DNA of 64,000 bases from the NCBI RefSeq assembly GCF_016107625.1, contig NZ_JABASV010000007.1, forward strand, positions 165,120-229,119, written 5' to 3'. The position numbers were made by a program, and so were the translations under genes. This document shows, in pieces, positions 1-8,898 of the stretch. Origin of the DNA: Vreelandella alkaliphila (lineage in GTDB: Bacteria; Pseudomonadota; Gammaproteobacteria; Pseudomonadales; Halomonadaceae). A model generated the notes under the pieces. That model made no database searches, was not told where the DNA came from, and saw only the letters and a program-made list of their open reading frames with translations. The stretch's first letter is position 1. Every line of letters starts with the position of its first letter.

Positions 1-610
1 GTGTCTTGTCGTATTCACGGTTCCGTTTATACAGCTCTATATAGTCATCAGCTACCTCGGTAAATAGCTTCTGGTCAGCAACGGCTGTATGTGAAGATGA
101 ATGAGCTGTTTGAGTGAGCGCGGACCTGCCCATACGCCGATCGAGGTCATCCCTGAGCCTGATGATGATGTCCGCTTCTTTTTCGGGACAACCAAAATCT
201 ACCTCTACCTCTTGGCCAAGATAGGCGTCTTTCATGTAATGAAGCACCAGTCCCTTAAGCGCTAGTGGCTTTGAGGGCGGACGTTGCATGGGTATGGGTA
301 TGTCAGATAAAGCAAAGAGAGGGGCCTGGGCTTGCTGCGACTTCTGATGGGGTTTTAAAGCCGCAAGGGCACCATAAGGGATATGAATGTCGTTCAATGA
401 CTTACCATTCCTCAAGGCATCATAGACAACCTGGAAGCTGAGCCAAATTTCCATAGCACGACGCTTGGCTGTTGCTTTGCAGGGGGTTTTCAAACTAAGC
501 CGAAATTCCCGCTTCCCGCCAAAATGGCTTCGAAGAGCGAGAGGAATGATTACACGAGCGTAGAAAATTGAGTTATGACGATTTCTTGAAAGGTAGCTTC
601 CGTATGCCAT
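1..610 (-). CDS. Tyrosine recombinase (phage/island integrase), partial, N-terminal part
   Basis: The minus strand is open from an ATG at 608-610 to the left edge, about 203 codons without a stop, so the C-terminal catalytic domain lies outside the window. The protein starts MAYGSYLSRN and continues with an FGGKREFRLSLKT segment, the pattern of the short N-terminal domain (DUF6538 type) of many gammaproteobacterial integrases. After it comes a region such as VADDYIELYKRNREYDKT that resembles the start of a core-binding domain. The gene starts about 100 bases from the 3' end of a tRNA-Leu and reads away from it, the usual arrangement for an element inserted at a tRNA 3' end. The catalytic R-H-R-Y residues cannot be seen, so activity is unknown. 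Confidence 0.75.
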   Translation of the reverse strand, partial: MAYGSYLSRNRHNSIFYARVIIPLALRSHFGGKREFRLSLKTPCKATAKRRAMEIWLSFQVVYDALRNGKSLNDIHIPYGALAALKPHQKSQQAQAPLFALSDIPIPMQRPPSKPLALKGLVLHYMKDAYLGQEVEVDFGCPEKEADIIIRLRDDLDRRMGRSALTQTAHSSSHTAVADQKLFTEVADDYIELYKRNREYDKT

Positions 611-624
611 TTTTAAATTCCGAA

Positions 625-647
625 TGTCACACCTAAGTGTCACACCT
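625..647. repeat. Pair of 10-bp direct repeats between integrase and tRNA-Leu
   Basis: TGTCACACCT occurs at 625-634 and again at 638-647, separated by three bases. The pair lies 15 bases upstream of the integrase start codon, between the gene and the tRNA. Short direct repeats here could be arm-type integrase sites or an operator for the integrase gene. The repeat is visible; the role is inferred. Confidence 0.5.
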
Positions 648-708
648 TCGGTTGGCAATGCGATTGATATCGCTGAAAGCTATGATCCGTATAAGTTGGA
701 TCAAAAAT

Positions 709-793
709 TGGTGCGGATGGGGAGACTCGAACTCCCACACCTTACGGCACTAGAACCTAAATCTAGCGTGTCTACCAATTCCACCACATCCGC
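709..793 (-). tRNA. tRNA-Leu (anticodon UAG)
   Basis: An 85-base minus-strand gene with acceptor stem GCGGATG/CATCCGC, discriminator A and encoded CCA (709-711 on the plus strand). It has a long variable arm as expected for leucine tRNA and a TTCGAGT T-loop. The anticodon loop TTTAGGT gives anticodon UAG, read on the plus strand as CTA at 757-759. The closest textbook match is E. coli leuW. Its 3' end faces the integrase at the left edge, so it is the likely attachment site of that element. Confidence 0.95.
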
Positions 794-879
794 TGAAGAC
801 GAGACGTATATTAACAGCATTCGTATTAATGTCAACGGTGTATCATTAAAATTGTTAATTAAACCAGTCTGGGAAAAGT

Positions 880-1599
880 ATGTTTCTGACGCGGTTGGTA
901 CATGGTGCAAACACTTGGGCCAAAAAGGGGCTGCCAGGCTACTGTGCGTTTTGCCTTTCTCCCGGGCAAACCAGTGGTGGTTGGTGTCAGGAGTGTTTTG
1001 AACAGTTGCCGTGGAATGCCAATGGCTGCTGGCAGTGTAAAGAGCCTTGGGGTGTTGGGGGCGTAGCATCCGTTCAATCTGTTTGTGGTCACTGCAGAGA
1101 GAACCCTCCAGCGTTTACCGTCGCGACGGTGGAGCTTTTATTTGAAGAGCCTATAAGAGAGTTAGTTCATGACTTTAAATTTAATGCGTCGCCCCGTGCG
1201 GGAATGTTGCTGGTAGAGCTGATGATGAGTAAAGCTCCCAGCTATTTGGGAGGAGGTCTCTTGCCTGTGCCGATGCATACCACTCGAGCGCGGCAGCGTG
1301 GTTTTAATCAGTCTCGCTGGTTGGCTGATCAACTAGGCAAGCGGGTCAAATTGCCCGTGTTAACGGCTGAATGTCGTCAACAGCTGCCTTCTCAACGGAC
1401 GTTAAACAGAAATGAGCGAGCAAAAAATTTAGTAGGTGCCTTTCATATTAATGGTCCACTCCCACCACATCTCACGATTATTGACGACGTTGTTACTACT
1501 GGCGCGACCTGCCAAGCACTTGCTGAAGAAGCGCTTCGTGCGGGTGCTAAACGTGTCGATATTTGGGCAGTTGCTCGAACACCTCTGGTGCATAATTGA
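880..1599 (+). CDS. comF: ComF family protein (phosphoribosyltransferase-like)
   Basis: A 239-residue ComF-family protein. The N-terminus carries zinc-ribbon cysteine pairs (C22/C25 and C36/C39), followed by further CxxC-type cysteines. The C-terminal half is a type I phosphoribosyltransferase fold with the PRPP-binding signature DDVVTTGATC at residues 202-211. ComF proteins are linked to DNA uptake in naturally competent bacteria, and the window also encodes type IV pilus assembly genes at 55.5-60 kb, but competence here is only an inference. The start ATG has a GGGAA motif just upstream. It is followed 33 bases later by srkA on the same strand. Confidence 0.85.
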   Translation: MFLTRLVHGANTWAKKGLPGYCAFCLSPGQTSGGWCQECFEQLPWNANGCWQCKEPWGVGGVASVQSVCGHCRENPPAFTVATVELLFEEPIRELVHDFKFNASPRAGMLLVELMMSKAPSYLGGGLLPVPMHTTRARQRGFNQSRWLADQLGKRVKLPVLTAECRQQLPSQRTLNRNERAKNLVGAFHINGPLPPHLTIIDDVVTTGATCQALAEEALRAGAKRVDIWAVARTPLVHN

Positions 1600-1632
1600 T
1601 AGAATGCAGGCTTAATTGCACAGGAGCGGTAT

Positions 1633-2607
1633 ATGCCACACCCGTTTAGTACGCTTTCTCCGGACACAGTGATGTCTGCTGCGGAGTCTGTTGGGATTTG
1701 GCCAGCTGGCGAACCGTTTGCACTTAATAGCTATGAAAATCGAGTGCTGATGTTTCGTGACGATGACGGTAAGCGCTGGGTTGTGAAGTTCTATCGTCCT
1801 GATCGTTGGGCATATGAGGTCATTCAGGAAGAGCATGATTTTCTTCAAGAGTTGGCTGCTGCTAATGTGCCCGTTGTTGCGCCCTGGCGGGATCAGCATG
1901 GCAAATCACTCCATACTTACCAGCAATTTCGCTTCACGCTTTACCCTCAATGCAGTGGTCAAGCGCCTGAGTTAGACAATCCTTCGCATCTTTTTGCATT
2001 AGGTAATGCGTTAGGGCGGTTACATGCAGTGTCATCACGAAAGGCGTTTGTGTACCGTCCAACATTAGAGTGGCAGGGCGATATTCATGATGCTGAGGCC
2101 CGTGTTATCGAGAGTAAAAGGCTAAGCAAGCATCAGCAGCGCGCTTATCACAACGTTGTACAGAAAATTCTTCGTCATCTTGAAAAGCACCCCATCGCCA
2201 GCAATCAAATGATTCGAACGCATGGTGATTGTCATCTGGGCAATGTTTTAGGAAGAGATGAATCATTTACCTTGGTGGATTTTGACGATTGCCTTATGGC
2301 GCCCGCTATCCAAGATATATGGATGCTGTTACCCGTTGATGATCCATCTGGCTGGCGTGCACAGCTAAGTGAAATTGTTGAAGGCTATGAAGAGGAGCAA
2401 ACATTTCCGCAACACCAGATGTCGCTAATCGAGCCGTTGCGGGCTTATCGTCTTATCCGATACACCGCGTGGCTTGTTTCTCGCTGGGATGATCCAGCGT
2501 TTCCTCGTGCGTTTCCATGGCTGGCGGAGAGCGGTTATTGGGATCAGCACATCCGCCAGCTTGAGCAGCAGTTGTTACAGCTTGAAAAGCTTATTTGGCT
2601 AGCATAA
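1633..2607 (+). CDS. srkA: Stress response serine/threonine protein kinase SrkA (YihE)
   Basis: The 324-residue product matches the YihE/SrkA family in length and motifs, a cytosolic Ser/Thr kinase with an aminoglycoside-phosphotransferase-like fold. Visible are the early strand segment with a lysine (WVVKFYRP), the catalytic-loop motif HGDCHLGN starting at residue 197 and the metal-binding DFDD at 216-219. In E. coli the family counters programmed death and is tied to envelope and oxidative stress. The start ATG follows a good AGGAGCGG ribosome site. In many bacteria it sits beside dsbA; here its neighbours are comF and an unknown exported protein. Confidence 0.9.
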   Translation: MPHPFSTLSPDTVMSAAESVGIWPAGEPFALNSYENRVLMFRDDDGKRWVVKFYRPDRWAYEVIQEEHDFLQELAAANVPVVAPWRDQHGKSLHTYQQFRFTLYPQCSGQAPELDNPSHLFALGNALGRLHAVSSRKAFVYRPTLEWQGDIHDAEARVIESKRLSKHQQRAYHNVVQKILRHLEKHPIASNQMIRTHGDCHLGNVLGRDESFTLVDFDDCLMAPAIQDIWMLLPVDDPSGWRAQLSEIVEGYEEEQTFPQHQMSLIEPLRAYRLIRYTAWLVSRWDDPAFPRAFPWLAESGYWDQHIRQLEQQLLQLEKLIWLA

Positions 2608-2663
2608 CAATTGCAACGGTAGTTAATTAAGCATCGGCCCCATTGATGATGAGTGACGTGGTT

Positions 2664-3257
2664 TTATTCAGGTTGATTGACGGAGCGTGGGTTTTCAGCG
2701 CTTGCATCCGGGTCAGGCCGATCTGATGGGATGGGGTTGGCTACGCCTTCTCCATCAGCCTCTCGTCGAGCAGCATTAATCTCCGCTGAAGGGTTATCTT
2801 GAGCGTTGATATCGATATTTTCATCCAGTGTCACCACGAATGCTTGGCCTGGCGATAAGGTGCAAGGCGACTCATCACAGGCAAGACCATACTGACCGTC
2901 TTCTGCATACGCACCGGCACTAAATGAACCGGTGAAAATAGCGCTTTCAGCATCGTGTGTTTCAATGCAGGTTGCGTCTTGAGTTGTAATGCGAATGCGT
3001 CCATTAGTGTACTGTGCATTGGCGACTAAAACGCAGTATTCGGGCAACTGATGCGAGGCACTGCCAGCTTGGGTGGGATGAAGTAAGATATCTTCATAAC
3101 GCGATTGGCTGTCGGTAAAAGCAAACTCTTCGATGACCTCGACACCGACACTGGCACCTTTAGGTAGTGTTAATGTCTGTTCGGCGGCTAACAAGGGTGT
3201 TGCCAATGCAGTTCCCAATAGGGCAGTTAAGAAAAACGGTGCAGGTTTGAATGACAT
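2664..3257 (-). CDS. Exported protein of unknown function
   Basis: A 197-residue protein I do not recognise. It begins with a signal peptide (MSFKPAPFFLTALLGTALA, likely cleavage after LLAA near residue 24). The middle contains four cysteines, two of them close together in a CDESPC segment, which suggests disulfides in the periplasm. The last 50 residues are hydrophilic, acidic and rich in Asp, Ser, Asn and Pro, probably disordered. It stands alone, convergent with srkA and divergent from folE. A GAGAG motif precedes the start. Confidence 0.6.
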   Translation of the reverse strand: MSFKPAPFFLTALLGTALATPLLAAEQTLTLPKGASVGVEVIEEFAFTDSQSRYEDILLHPTQAGSASHQLPEYCVLVANAQYTNGRIRITTQDATCIETHDAESAIFTGSFSAGAYAEDGQYGLACDESPCTLSPGQAFVVTLDENIDINAQDNPSAEINAARREADGEGVANPIPSDRPDPDASAENPRSVNQPE

Positions 3258-3554
3258 AAGGAACTCTCAGATGAGCGCTACGAATTAAGCTGACTAGTTC
3301 GATCCATGATAGCACAGCTTAAATAGTCTCAAAGGGGGGTGCGCGGCACTCTGCCACAGCAGGGTTAGGTGCGTTAAAATAACGGGATGTGGTGTTTATT
3401 ATTGTGCAAAAGTTGTTTAGCGTATATTTTTTGTACATGATTGGCTCACAGCTCTCAGCTATTGATAGATAGCAATATTTCGCTGTTGATTAAACGCTTT
3501 AGTAGTCCAGACGTTTTTCAGTGGCTAGCACGTACAGTTTTGATGAGGCTTCAA

Positions 3555-4106
3555 ATGACCGACGACATTGCTCAACACTATCGCCACATTATCGCCGCAA
3601 TCGGTGAAAATCCTGACCGTGAAGGACTGCGCGATACGCCCAAAAGAGCCGCAAAAGCAATGCAGTTCTTGAATGCTGGCTACCAGCAATCACTTGAGGA
3701 GATTGTTAATGGCGCAGTATTTGAGTCACAAACAGATGAAATGGTCCTTGTAAAAGACATTGAACTGTACTCCATGTGCGAGCACCACTTGCTACCCTTT
3801 ATTGGCAAATGCCATATCGCCTATCTGCCTAGCGGAAAAGTACTAGGACTTTCGAAGTTTGCCCGTATTGTTGATATGTATGCTAGGCGTATGCAAATTC
3901 AAGAGAACTTGACGCGTGAAATTGCTGAGGCAGTGCAGCAAGTTACCCAATCAAGAGGTGTCGCTGTGGTGATTGAGGCACGCCATCTTTGTATGATGAT
4001 GCGCGGTGTGGAAAAGCAAAATTCAAGCATGACATCTTCTGTGATGCTGGGGAGTTTTCGCAGCAACCAAGCAACGCGGCAGGAGTTCTTAACGTTAATC
4101 AGCTGA
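3555..4106 (+). CDS. folE: GTP cyclohydrolase I, type IA
   Basis: Converts GTP to 7,8-dihydroneopterin triphosphate, the first step of folate (and queuosine precursor) synthesis. The zinc site is visible as CEHH (C75, H77, H78) and HLC (H144, C146), followed by [11 protein letters not shown], all characteristic of the family. I chose the ATG at 3555 (183 residues, the usual length), with GATGAGG just upstream. The frame stays open to 3441 and would add 38 residues unlike the family. A neighbouring upstream region of about 300 bases (3258-3554) separates it from the divergent exported-protein gene and should hold both promoters. Confidence 0.93.
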   Translation: MTDDIAQHYRHIIAAIGENPDREGLRDTPKRAAKAMQFLNAGYQQSLEEIVNGAVFESQTDEMVLVKDIELYSMCEHHLLPFIGKCHIAYLPSGKVLGLSKFARIVDMYARRMQIQENLTREIAEAVQQVTQSRGVAVVIEARHLCMMMRGVEKQNSSMTSSVMLGSFRSNQATRQEFLTLIS

Positions 4107-4225
4107 AATATTGGCTAAGAATCTTTGGCAGATTTCATTGCAAAGATTTGGTTAAACACGCGGTTTCGTCTTAGCATGAACAGGTCAATGAGCCCGTGAG
4201 GCCAATATTTGGTCAGGAGTCTGTC

Positions 4226-5683
4226 ATGGAAGCGCTGAAAGAAACACAGCTGTATTGCCCGTTTGCCTATATCGATGGTAGCTGGGTAGCCGCCGACAGC
4301 GGTGAGCAAATTAATGTCTTAAACCCTGCGACGGGCGAGCCCGTTGGTGATATGCCACGACTGGGCAAAGTTGAGACTGAGCGCGCTATCGATGCGGCGG
4401 ATGCTGCGCTACCCGCCTGGCGTGCGTTGACGGCTCAAGAACGAGCTGATCTGCTGCTGAAGTGGCATGATCTCATGCTGGAGCATAAACACGATCTCGC
4501 TTTGCTCATGACCTACGAGCAAGGCAAGCCAGTAAAAGAGGCAGAGGGCGAGATTGTCTATGCCGCTAGTTTTTTACGTTGGTTTGCAGAAGAAGCGCGC
4601 CGTGTTTATGGCGAGACTATTCCCGCCGCTAAATCGAACCAGCGTATTGTGGTGACAAAACAGCCTGTCGGTGTTGTGGGGGCTATTACCCCCTGGAATT
4701 TTCCGGCTGCTATGATCACGCGTAAAGCAGGCGCCGCGTTAGCAGCGGGCTGTACGATTGTCGTTAAGCCTGCAAGCCAAACGCCATTTTCTGCAACGGC
4801 TCTCGCCATGTTGGCAGAAAGAGCAGGCATTCCCCGTGGCGTGTTTAATGTAGTGCCTGGCAGTGCTGCAGATATCGCCAGTGCACTTACTCAATCACCC
4901 AAAGTGCGCAAAATTACCTTTACGGGCTCTACGGAAGTTGGTCGCAAGCTTATGGCTCAGGCGGCTGAGCACGTGCAGAAAATATCCCTTGAGCTGGGTG
5001 GCAACGCGCCCTTTATCGTTTTTGAAGATGCAGACCTTGATGCCGCTGTAGAAGGTGCCATGGCTGCGAAGTTTCGTAATGCTGGTCAAACATGCGTATG
5101 CACTAACCGGTTCTTGGTGCAGTCCAGCGTTATTAACGCCTTCTGTGAGAAGTTGGCGGTTGCTATGAATAGTGAGCTTTACGTAGGTAATGGCACCGAG
5201 CCCAATATTAATATTGGTCCTTTGATCGATGGTGAGGCGGTCAAAAAGGTTAGTGAGCATGTGCAGGATGCGGTCGACAATGGGGCTGAGCTGCTGCTAG
5301 GTGGCCATCCGCATCCACTCGGTGGAAACTTCTTTACTCCGACGCTGATTAGCTTTGCAACAGATAAGATGAAGGTGGCTCACGAAGAAACCTTTGGCCC
5401 TCTGGCGGCAGTTTTTCCCTTCGATGAAGAGGAAACTGCTATCGAGATGGCTAATGACACCGAGTATGGTTTAGCCTCCTATTTCTACTCACAAGATCTG
5501 GGTCGCGTTTGGCGCGTCGCTGATGCACTTGAGTATGGCATGGTGGGAATTAACACCGGCCTTATTTCTAATGCAGCCGCTCCTTTTGGTGGCGTTAAAG
5601 CGTCCGGCCTTGGGCGTGAAGGTGGGCATCAAGGTTTGGAAGAGTACCTTGAGACAAAATATCTGTGTATTGATCTAGGTTAA
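4226..5683 (+). CDS. gabD: NAD(P)-dependent succinate-semialdehyde dehydrogenase
   Basis: A 485-residue aldehyde dehydrogenase of the GabD class. The catalytic cysteine is C290 in GQTCVCTN and the general base is E256 in LELGGNAPF; the cofactor-binding ITPWNFP and FTGSTEVG segments are present. It would oxidise succinate semialdehyde to succinate in 4-aminobutyrate catabolism. The start at 4226 follows AGGAG with a six-base gap; an in-frame ATG at 4196 lacks this. No GABA transaminase (gabT) is adjacent, so the substrate is assigned from sequence class only; glutarate semialdehyde is a possible alternative. A strong hairpin terminator follows. Confidence 0.88.
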   Translation: MEALKETQLYCPFAYIDGSWVAADSGEQINVLNPATGEPVGDMPRLGKVETERAIDAADAALPAWRALTAQERADLLLKWHDLMLEHKHDLALLMTYEQGKPVKEAEGEIVYAASFLRWFAEEARRVYGETIPAAKSNQRIVVTKQPVGVVGAITPWNFPAAMITRKAGAALAAGCTIVVKPASQTPFSATALAMLAERAGIPRGVFNVVPGSAADIASALTQSPKVRKITFTGSTEVGRKLMAQAAEHVQKISLELGGNAPFIVFEDADLDAAVEGAMAAKFRNAGQTCVCTNRFLVQSSVINAFCEKLAVAMNSELYVGNGTEPNINIGPLIDGEAVKKVSEHVQDAVDNGAELLLGGHPHPLGGNFFTPTLISFATDKMKVAHEETFGPLAAVFPFDEEETAIEMANDTEYGLASYFYSQDLGRVWRVADALEYGMVGINTGLISNAAAPFGGVKASGLGREGGHQGLEEYLETKYLCIDLG

Positions 5684-5708
5684 GCGCAGGCGCAAGTACT
5701 ATAAATTT

Positions 5709-5734
5709 ATAGTGCTATAAATAAACAGCACTAT
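5709..5734. repeat. 8-bp perfect inverted repeat after gabD
   Basis: ATAGTGCT (5709-5716) and AGCACTAT (5727-5734) are perfect reverse complements around an AT-rich 10-base loop. It has no T-run and lies 8 bases before the strong terminator, so it may be an extra RNA-stabilising hairpin or a protein site. Confidence 0.4.
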
Positions 5735-5741
5735 CAGCAAG

Positions 5742-5779
5742 CAGGCCCCCATCGGAAAAATCCGCTGGGGGCCTGATTT
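5742..5779 (+). terminator. Rho-independent terminator of gabD
   Basis: A long stem CAGGCCCCCA..CGGA / TCCG..TGGGGGCCTG (5742-5756 with 5761-5775) around a short A-rich loop is followed by TTTT. It separates the convergent gabD and purH genes and may also act on purH transcripts, though the T-run favours the plus strand. Confidence 0.85.
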
Positions 5780-5797
5780 TATGGCAAGACGAGTCGA

Positions 5798-7378
5798 TTA
5801 ATGACGGAAGTGGCGCATGCCAGTAAATACCATGGCAATGCCCGCTTCGTTAGCGGCATCAATGACTTCCTGGTCACGCATGGAGCCGCCTGGTTGAATA
5901 ACGGCAGTAATGCCTGCGGCTGCGGCGGCATCAATACCATCGCGGAAGGGGAAGAATGCATCTGACGCCATTACCGAGCCTGGTACTGAAAGACCTTCAT
6001 CTGCCGCTTTAATGCCCGCAATTTTCGCTGAGTAAACGCGGCTCATTTGGCCTGCGCCAACACCCACTGTTTGACCCTCTTTGGCGTATACAATCGCATT
6101 CGATTTAACGAATTTAGCGACTCGCCAAGCAAAACCGAGGTCGCGAAGTTCTTGTTCTGTTGGAACACGTTCGCTAACCACGGTCAGCTCTTCGCGGGTT
6201 ACCATGCCCTGGTCGCGCTCTTGTACCAACAGTCCGCCGTTAACACGTTTAAAGTCAAACGCAGGCTGTGTTTCGCCAGGCCAGTGGGCACTGACATCAA
6301 GCAGGCGTACATTATGCTTCTCTGCCACGATAGCTGCTGCCTCATCACTCACGCCGGGTGCGATAATAACTTCAACAAACTGGCGATCAATAATTGCCCG
6401 AGCGGTTTCGGCATCTAGCGCCACGTTAAACGCAATAATGCCACCAAAAGCGCTGGTCGGATCGGTAGCGAAGGCTTTGTCATATGCTTCAAGTGCAGTA
6501 GCGCCAATAGCTACACCGCAAGGGTTGGCATGTTTGACGATGACACAAGCCGTTTCATCAAACGCTTTAACGCATTCAAATGCTGCATCTGTGTCGGCCA
6601 CGTTATTGAAGGAGAGTGGCTTACCTTGCAGAGTTTTTGCAGTGGCGACGCTCGGTTCGCTTGCTTGGGGGTCTACGTAAAAAGCAGCTTGCTGATGCGG
6701 GTTCTCGCCGTATCGCATGTCCTGCTTTTTGTCCAATTGCAGGTTGAAAGTGCGAGCAAACGTTGCGTTTTCGCTAGTCACTTTACGGCCAAGGTAATTG
6801 GCAATGGCGCCATCATAACCGGCGGTGTGTTCAAATGCTTTCACGGCCAGATCAAAGCGGGTAGCGGCGCTCACTTGACCGTCTTGCGCAGCCAGTTCTC
6901 CCAGTACCCGAGCATAGTCATCGGCATTTACCACGATGGTGGTAAAGGCGTGATTTTTTGCGCATGCGCGCACCATGGTCGGCCCGCCGATATCGATATT
7001 TTCGATGGCGTCTTCCAGTGTGCAGTCTGGGTTGGCAACAGTGGCAGCAAATGGATAAAGATTAACGACCACCATGTCGATGGGGGTGATGTCGTTCTCT
7101 GCCATCACCGCATCATCCTGACCGCGGCGCGCCAGAATTCCACCATGGATTTTGGGGTGCAGTGTTTTTACACGGCCATCCATGATTTCAGGAAAACCAG
7201 TGTGCTCAGAGACTTCTTTAACAGGAATAGAATTTTCCTGAAGCAGTCGGAAGGTTCCGCCAGTTGAAAGAAGTTCTACGCCGTGTTGGCTTAAACCGCG
7301 GGCGAATTCAACAATGCCGGTTTTATCGGATACGCTCAAAAGGGCGCGACGGACGGGGGTAGCAGTACTATCAGCCAT
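5798..7378 (-). CDS. purH: Bifunctional AICAR transformylase / IMP cyclohydrolase
   Basis: The 526-residue PurH carries out the last two steps of de novo IMP synthesis in the cytoplasm. The N-terminal MGS-like IMP cyclohydrolase domain begins [17 protein letters not shown] with the typical STGGTFRLL and [22 protein letters not shown] stretches; the C-terminal transformylase domain contains the KHANPCGVA motif. I placed the start at MADSTATP because this gives the usual family length; the frame is open 18 codons further, and neither start has a strong ribosome site. It is the last gene of the dusB-fis-purH series, 60 bases after fis. Confidence 0.93.
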   Translation of the reverse strand: MADSTATPVRRALLSVSDKTGIVEFARGLSQHGVELLSTGGTFRLLQENSIPVKEVSEHTGFPEIMDGRVKTLHPKIHGGILARRGQDDAVMAENDITPIDMVVVNLYPFAATVANPDCTLEDAIENIDIGGPTMVRACAKNHAFTTIVVNADDYARVLGELAAQDGQVSAATRFDLAVKAFEHTAGYDGAIANYLGRKVTSENATFARTFNLQLDKKQDMRYGENPHQQAAFYVDPQASEPSVATAKTLQGKPLSFNNVADTDAAFECVKAFDETACVIVKHANPCGVAIGATALEAYDKAFATDPTSAFGGIIAFNVALDAETARAIIDRQFVEVIIAPGVSDEAAAIVAEKHNVRLLDVSAHWPGETQPAFDFKRVNGGLLVQERDQGMVTREELTVVSERVPTEQELRDLGFAWRVAKFVKSNAIVYAKEGQTVGVGAGQMSRVYSAKIAGIKAADEGLSVPGSVMASDAFFPFRDGIDAAAAAGITAVIQPGGSMRDQEVIDAANEAGIAMVFTGMRHFRH

Positions 7379-7438
7379 TAGAGTGCTCGTGTGCAGAGTC
7401 AAGGAGTTAACATCGAAAATTACAAACGACAACGCCCC

Positions 7439-7762
7439 TTATGGGGCGTCACCTTCAATCAATCCATAGAGCTTAAGTTTTTTGCGCAATGTGCCACGGT
7501 TTAAACCCAATACATCCGCGGCTCGGGTTTGGTTGCCTTCAGTATGTTCCATTACGCAGCTAAGTAGCGGCGCTTCTACTTCGGCCATCACCATCGCGTA
7601 GAGATCAGTTGCCTGGCTGCCATCGAGATGCTCGAAGTAACGGCGTATCGCTGTCTCAACCGCTTCTCTAAGTGGTTGGGGCGGTACGCTCGCGGCGGGG
7701 TCCGCCAGAGTGCCTGAGAGACGGTGAGAGAGCTCGTTCGAAAGCAGGTCGCGTTCAGTCAT
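7439..7762 (-). CDS. fis: DNA-binding protein Fis
   Basis: A 107-residue nucleoid-associated protein of the Fis family. The C-terminal third holds the helix-turn-helix (EGNQTRAADVLGLNRGTLRKKLKLYGL), nearly invariant in Fis. Fis bends DNA, activates rRNA and tRNA promoters and shapes supercoiling. As in enterobacteria it lies directly after dusB, here with a 4-base ATGA overlap, which implies translational coupling and a shared promoter further upstream. The N-terminal region is somewhat longer than in the 98-residue E. coli protein. Confidence 0.93.
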   Translation of the reverse strand: MTERDLLSNELSHRLSGTLADPAASVPPQPLREAVETAIRRYFEHLDGSQATDLYAMVMAEVEAPLLSCVMEHTEGNQTRAADVLGLNRGTLRKKLKLYGLIEGDAP

Positions 7763-8799
7763 GCAGCATGGCTTCCTTTAGCTAGCAGACGCTCTGCAGC
7801 GTCTTGCGTCATGGCATCATTAATCCAATTAAATTGCGATGCTGGGGTGGCAAGCGCATTAAATTGCTGCTTCAGCAGATAATACTGTTTGTCGTTGAAG
7901 CGAGGGTCTTCGTTCAAGTACCAACCTAGGTGTTTTCGCGCTATGCGAACACCCATTGTATCGCCATAAAACGTGTGCAGAGCTTGTAAGTGCTCATTGA
8001 GAACGTTGCGGCGCTCATCAAGAGTTGGGGGTGTTAGCAGTTCTCCATGGGCAAGATAATGGGTAATCTGCTCGAATATCCATGGGTTGCCTTGCGCCCC
8101 GCGGCCAATCATTACTGCATCGGCACCTGTATATGACAAGACCTCTTTGGCCTTTTGAGGGTTGGTAATATCCCCATTGGCGATAACCGGTATCGTCAGG
8201 TGCGATTTTATGTCAGCGATAGTGTCGTACTCAGCCCATCCAGTATAGCGCTGCTCTCGATGACGTCCATGTACTGCTAAGGCTTGGATGCCTGCAGATT
8301 CCGCGAGTTTAGCAATGCGTAGGCCATTGTTAGCTTCAGCAGACCAGCCTGTGCGAATTTTTAAGGTAACTGGAATATCAACGGCTTTTACAACGGCGTC
8401 TAGAATTTCGGCTACTAGGGCTTCATCACGCATTAGGGCCGAACCAGCAGCCTTATTGCAGACCTTTTTAGCTGGGCATCCCATGTTGATATCAATCACC
8501 TGGGCGCCTAGTTCGGCGTTAAGGCGCGCAGCATTGGCAAGCATTTCAGCGTCACCCCCGGCAATTTGTACAACCCGTGGGTCGGGCTCGCCTTGGTGAT
8601 CCATGCGTAGCTTGGACTTTCGGGTATGCCAAAGAGAGGGGTCGGCTGTCACCATTTCGCCGACCACCCATCCAGCACCTAAACGCCTACAAAGTTGGCG
8701 AAATGGGCGATCGGTAACGCCAGCCATCGGTGCCAAGATGACTTGGTTGGGTAGTTGGTGAGGCCCTATCATTGGTGGCTGAAAGTTTTGTGTGGTCAT
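7759..8799 (-). CDS. dusB: tRNA-dihydrouridine synthase B
   Basis: An FMN-dependent TIM-barrel enzyme that reduces uridine in tRNA D-loops. The 346-residue protein shows APMAGVTDRPFR near the N-terminus and the active-site segment GCPAKKVCNKAAGSALMRD, with catalytic C114. Later segments IPVIANGDI and GADAVMIGRGAQGNPWIF are typical of the family. I chose the ATG at 8799 (MTTQNFQPP); the frame extends 16 codons upstream. The stop overlaps the fis start, and prmA lies 99 bases upstream on the same strand. Confidence 0.92.
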   Translation of the reverse strand: MTTQNFQPPMIGPHQLPNQVILAPMAGVTDRPFRQLCRRLGAGWVVGEMVTADPSLWHTRKSKLRMDHQGEPDPRVVQIAGGDAEMLANAARLNAELGAQVIDINMGCPAKKVCNKAAGSALMRDEALVAEILDAVVKAVDIPVTLKIRTGWSAEANNGLRIAKLAESAGIQALAVHGRHREQRYTGWAEYDTIADIKSHLTIPVIANGDITNPQKAKEVLSYTGADAVMIGRGAQGNPWIFEQITHYLAHGELLTPPTLDERRNVLNEHLQALHTFYGDTMGVRIARKHLGWYLNEDPRFNDKQYYLLKQQFNALATPASQFNWINDAMTQDAAERLLAKGSHAA

Positions 8800-8898
8800 T
8801 GTGCTGCGCTGTAGATACAGATAAAAATCGCCGAGTAGGCGTTTCAAGGGGGCGTATGATACGCCTACTCGGCGATGGGGTGAAGGCCGTTGGCTAGA

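Noticed and set aside
6047..7267. Long plus-strand open frames opposite purH
   Set aside because: They lie antisense to a clear purH gene and give no recognisable protein; typical shadows of biased codon use.
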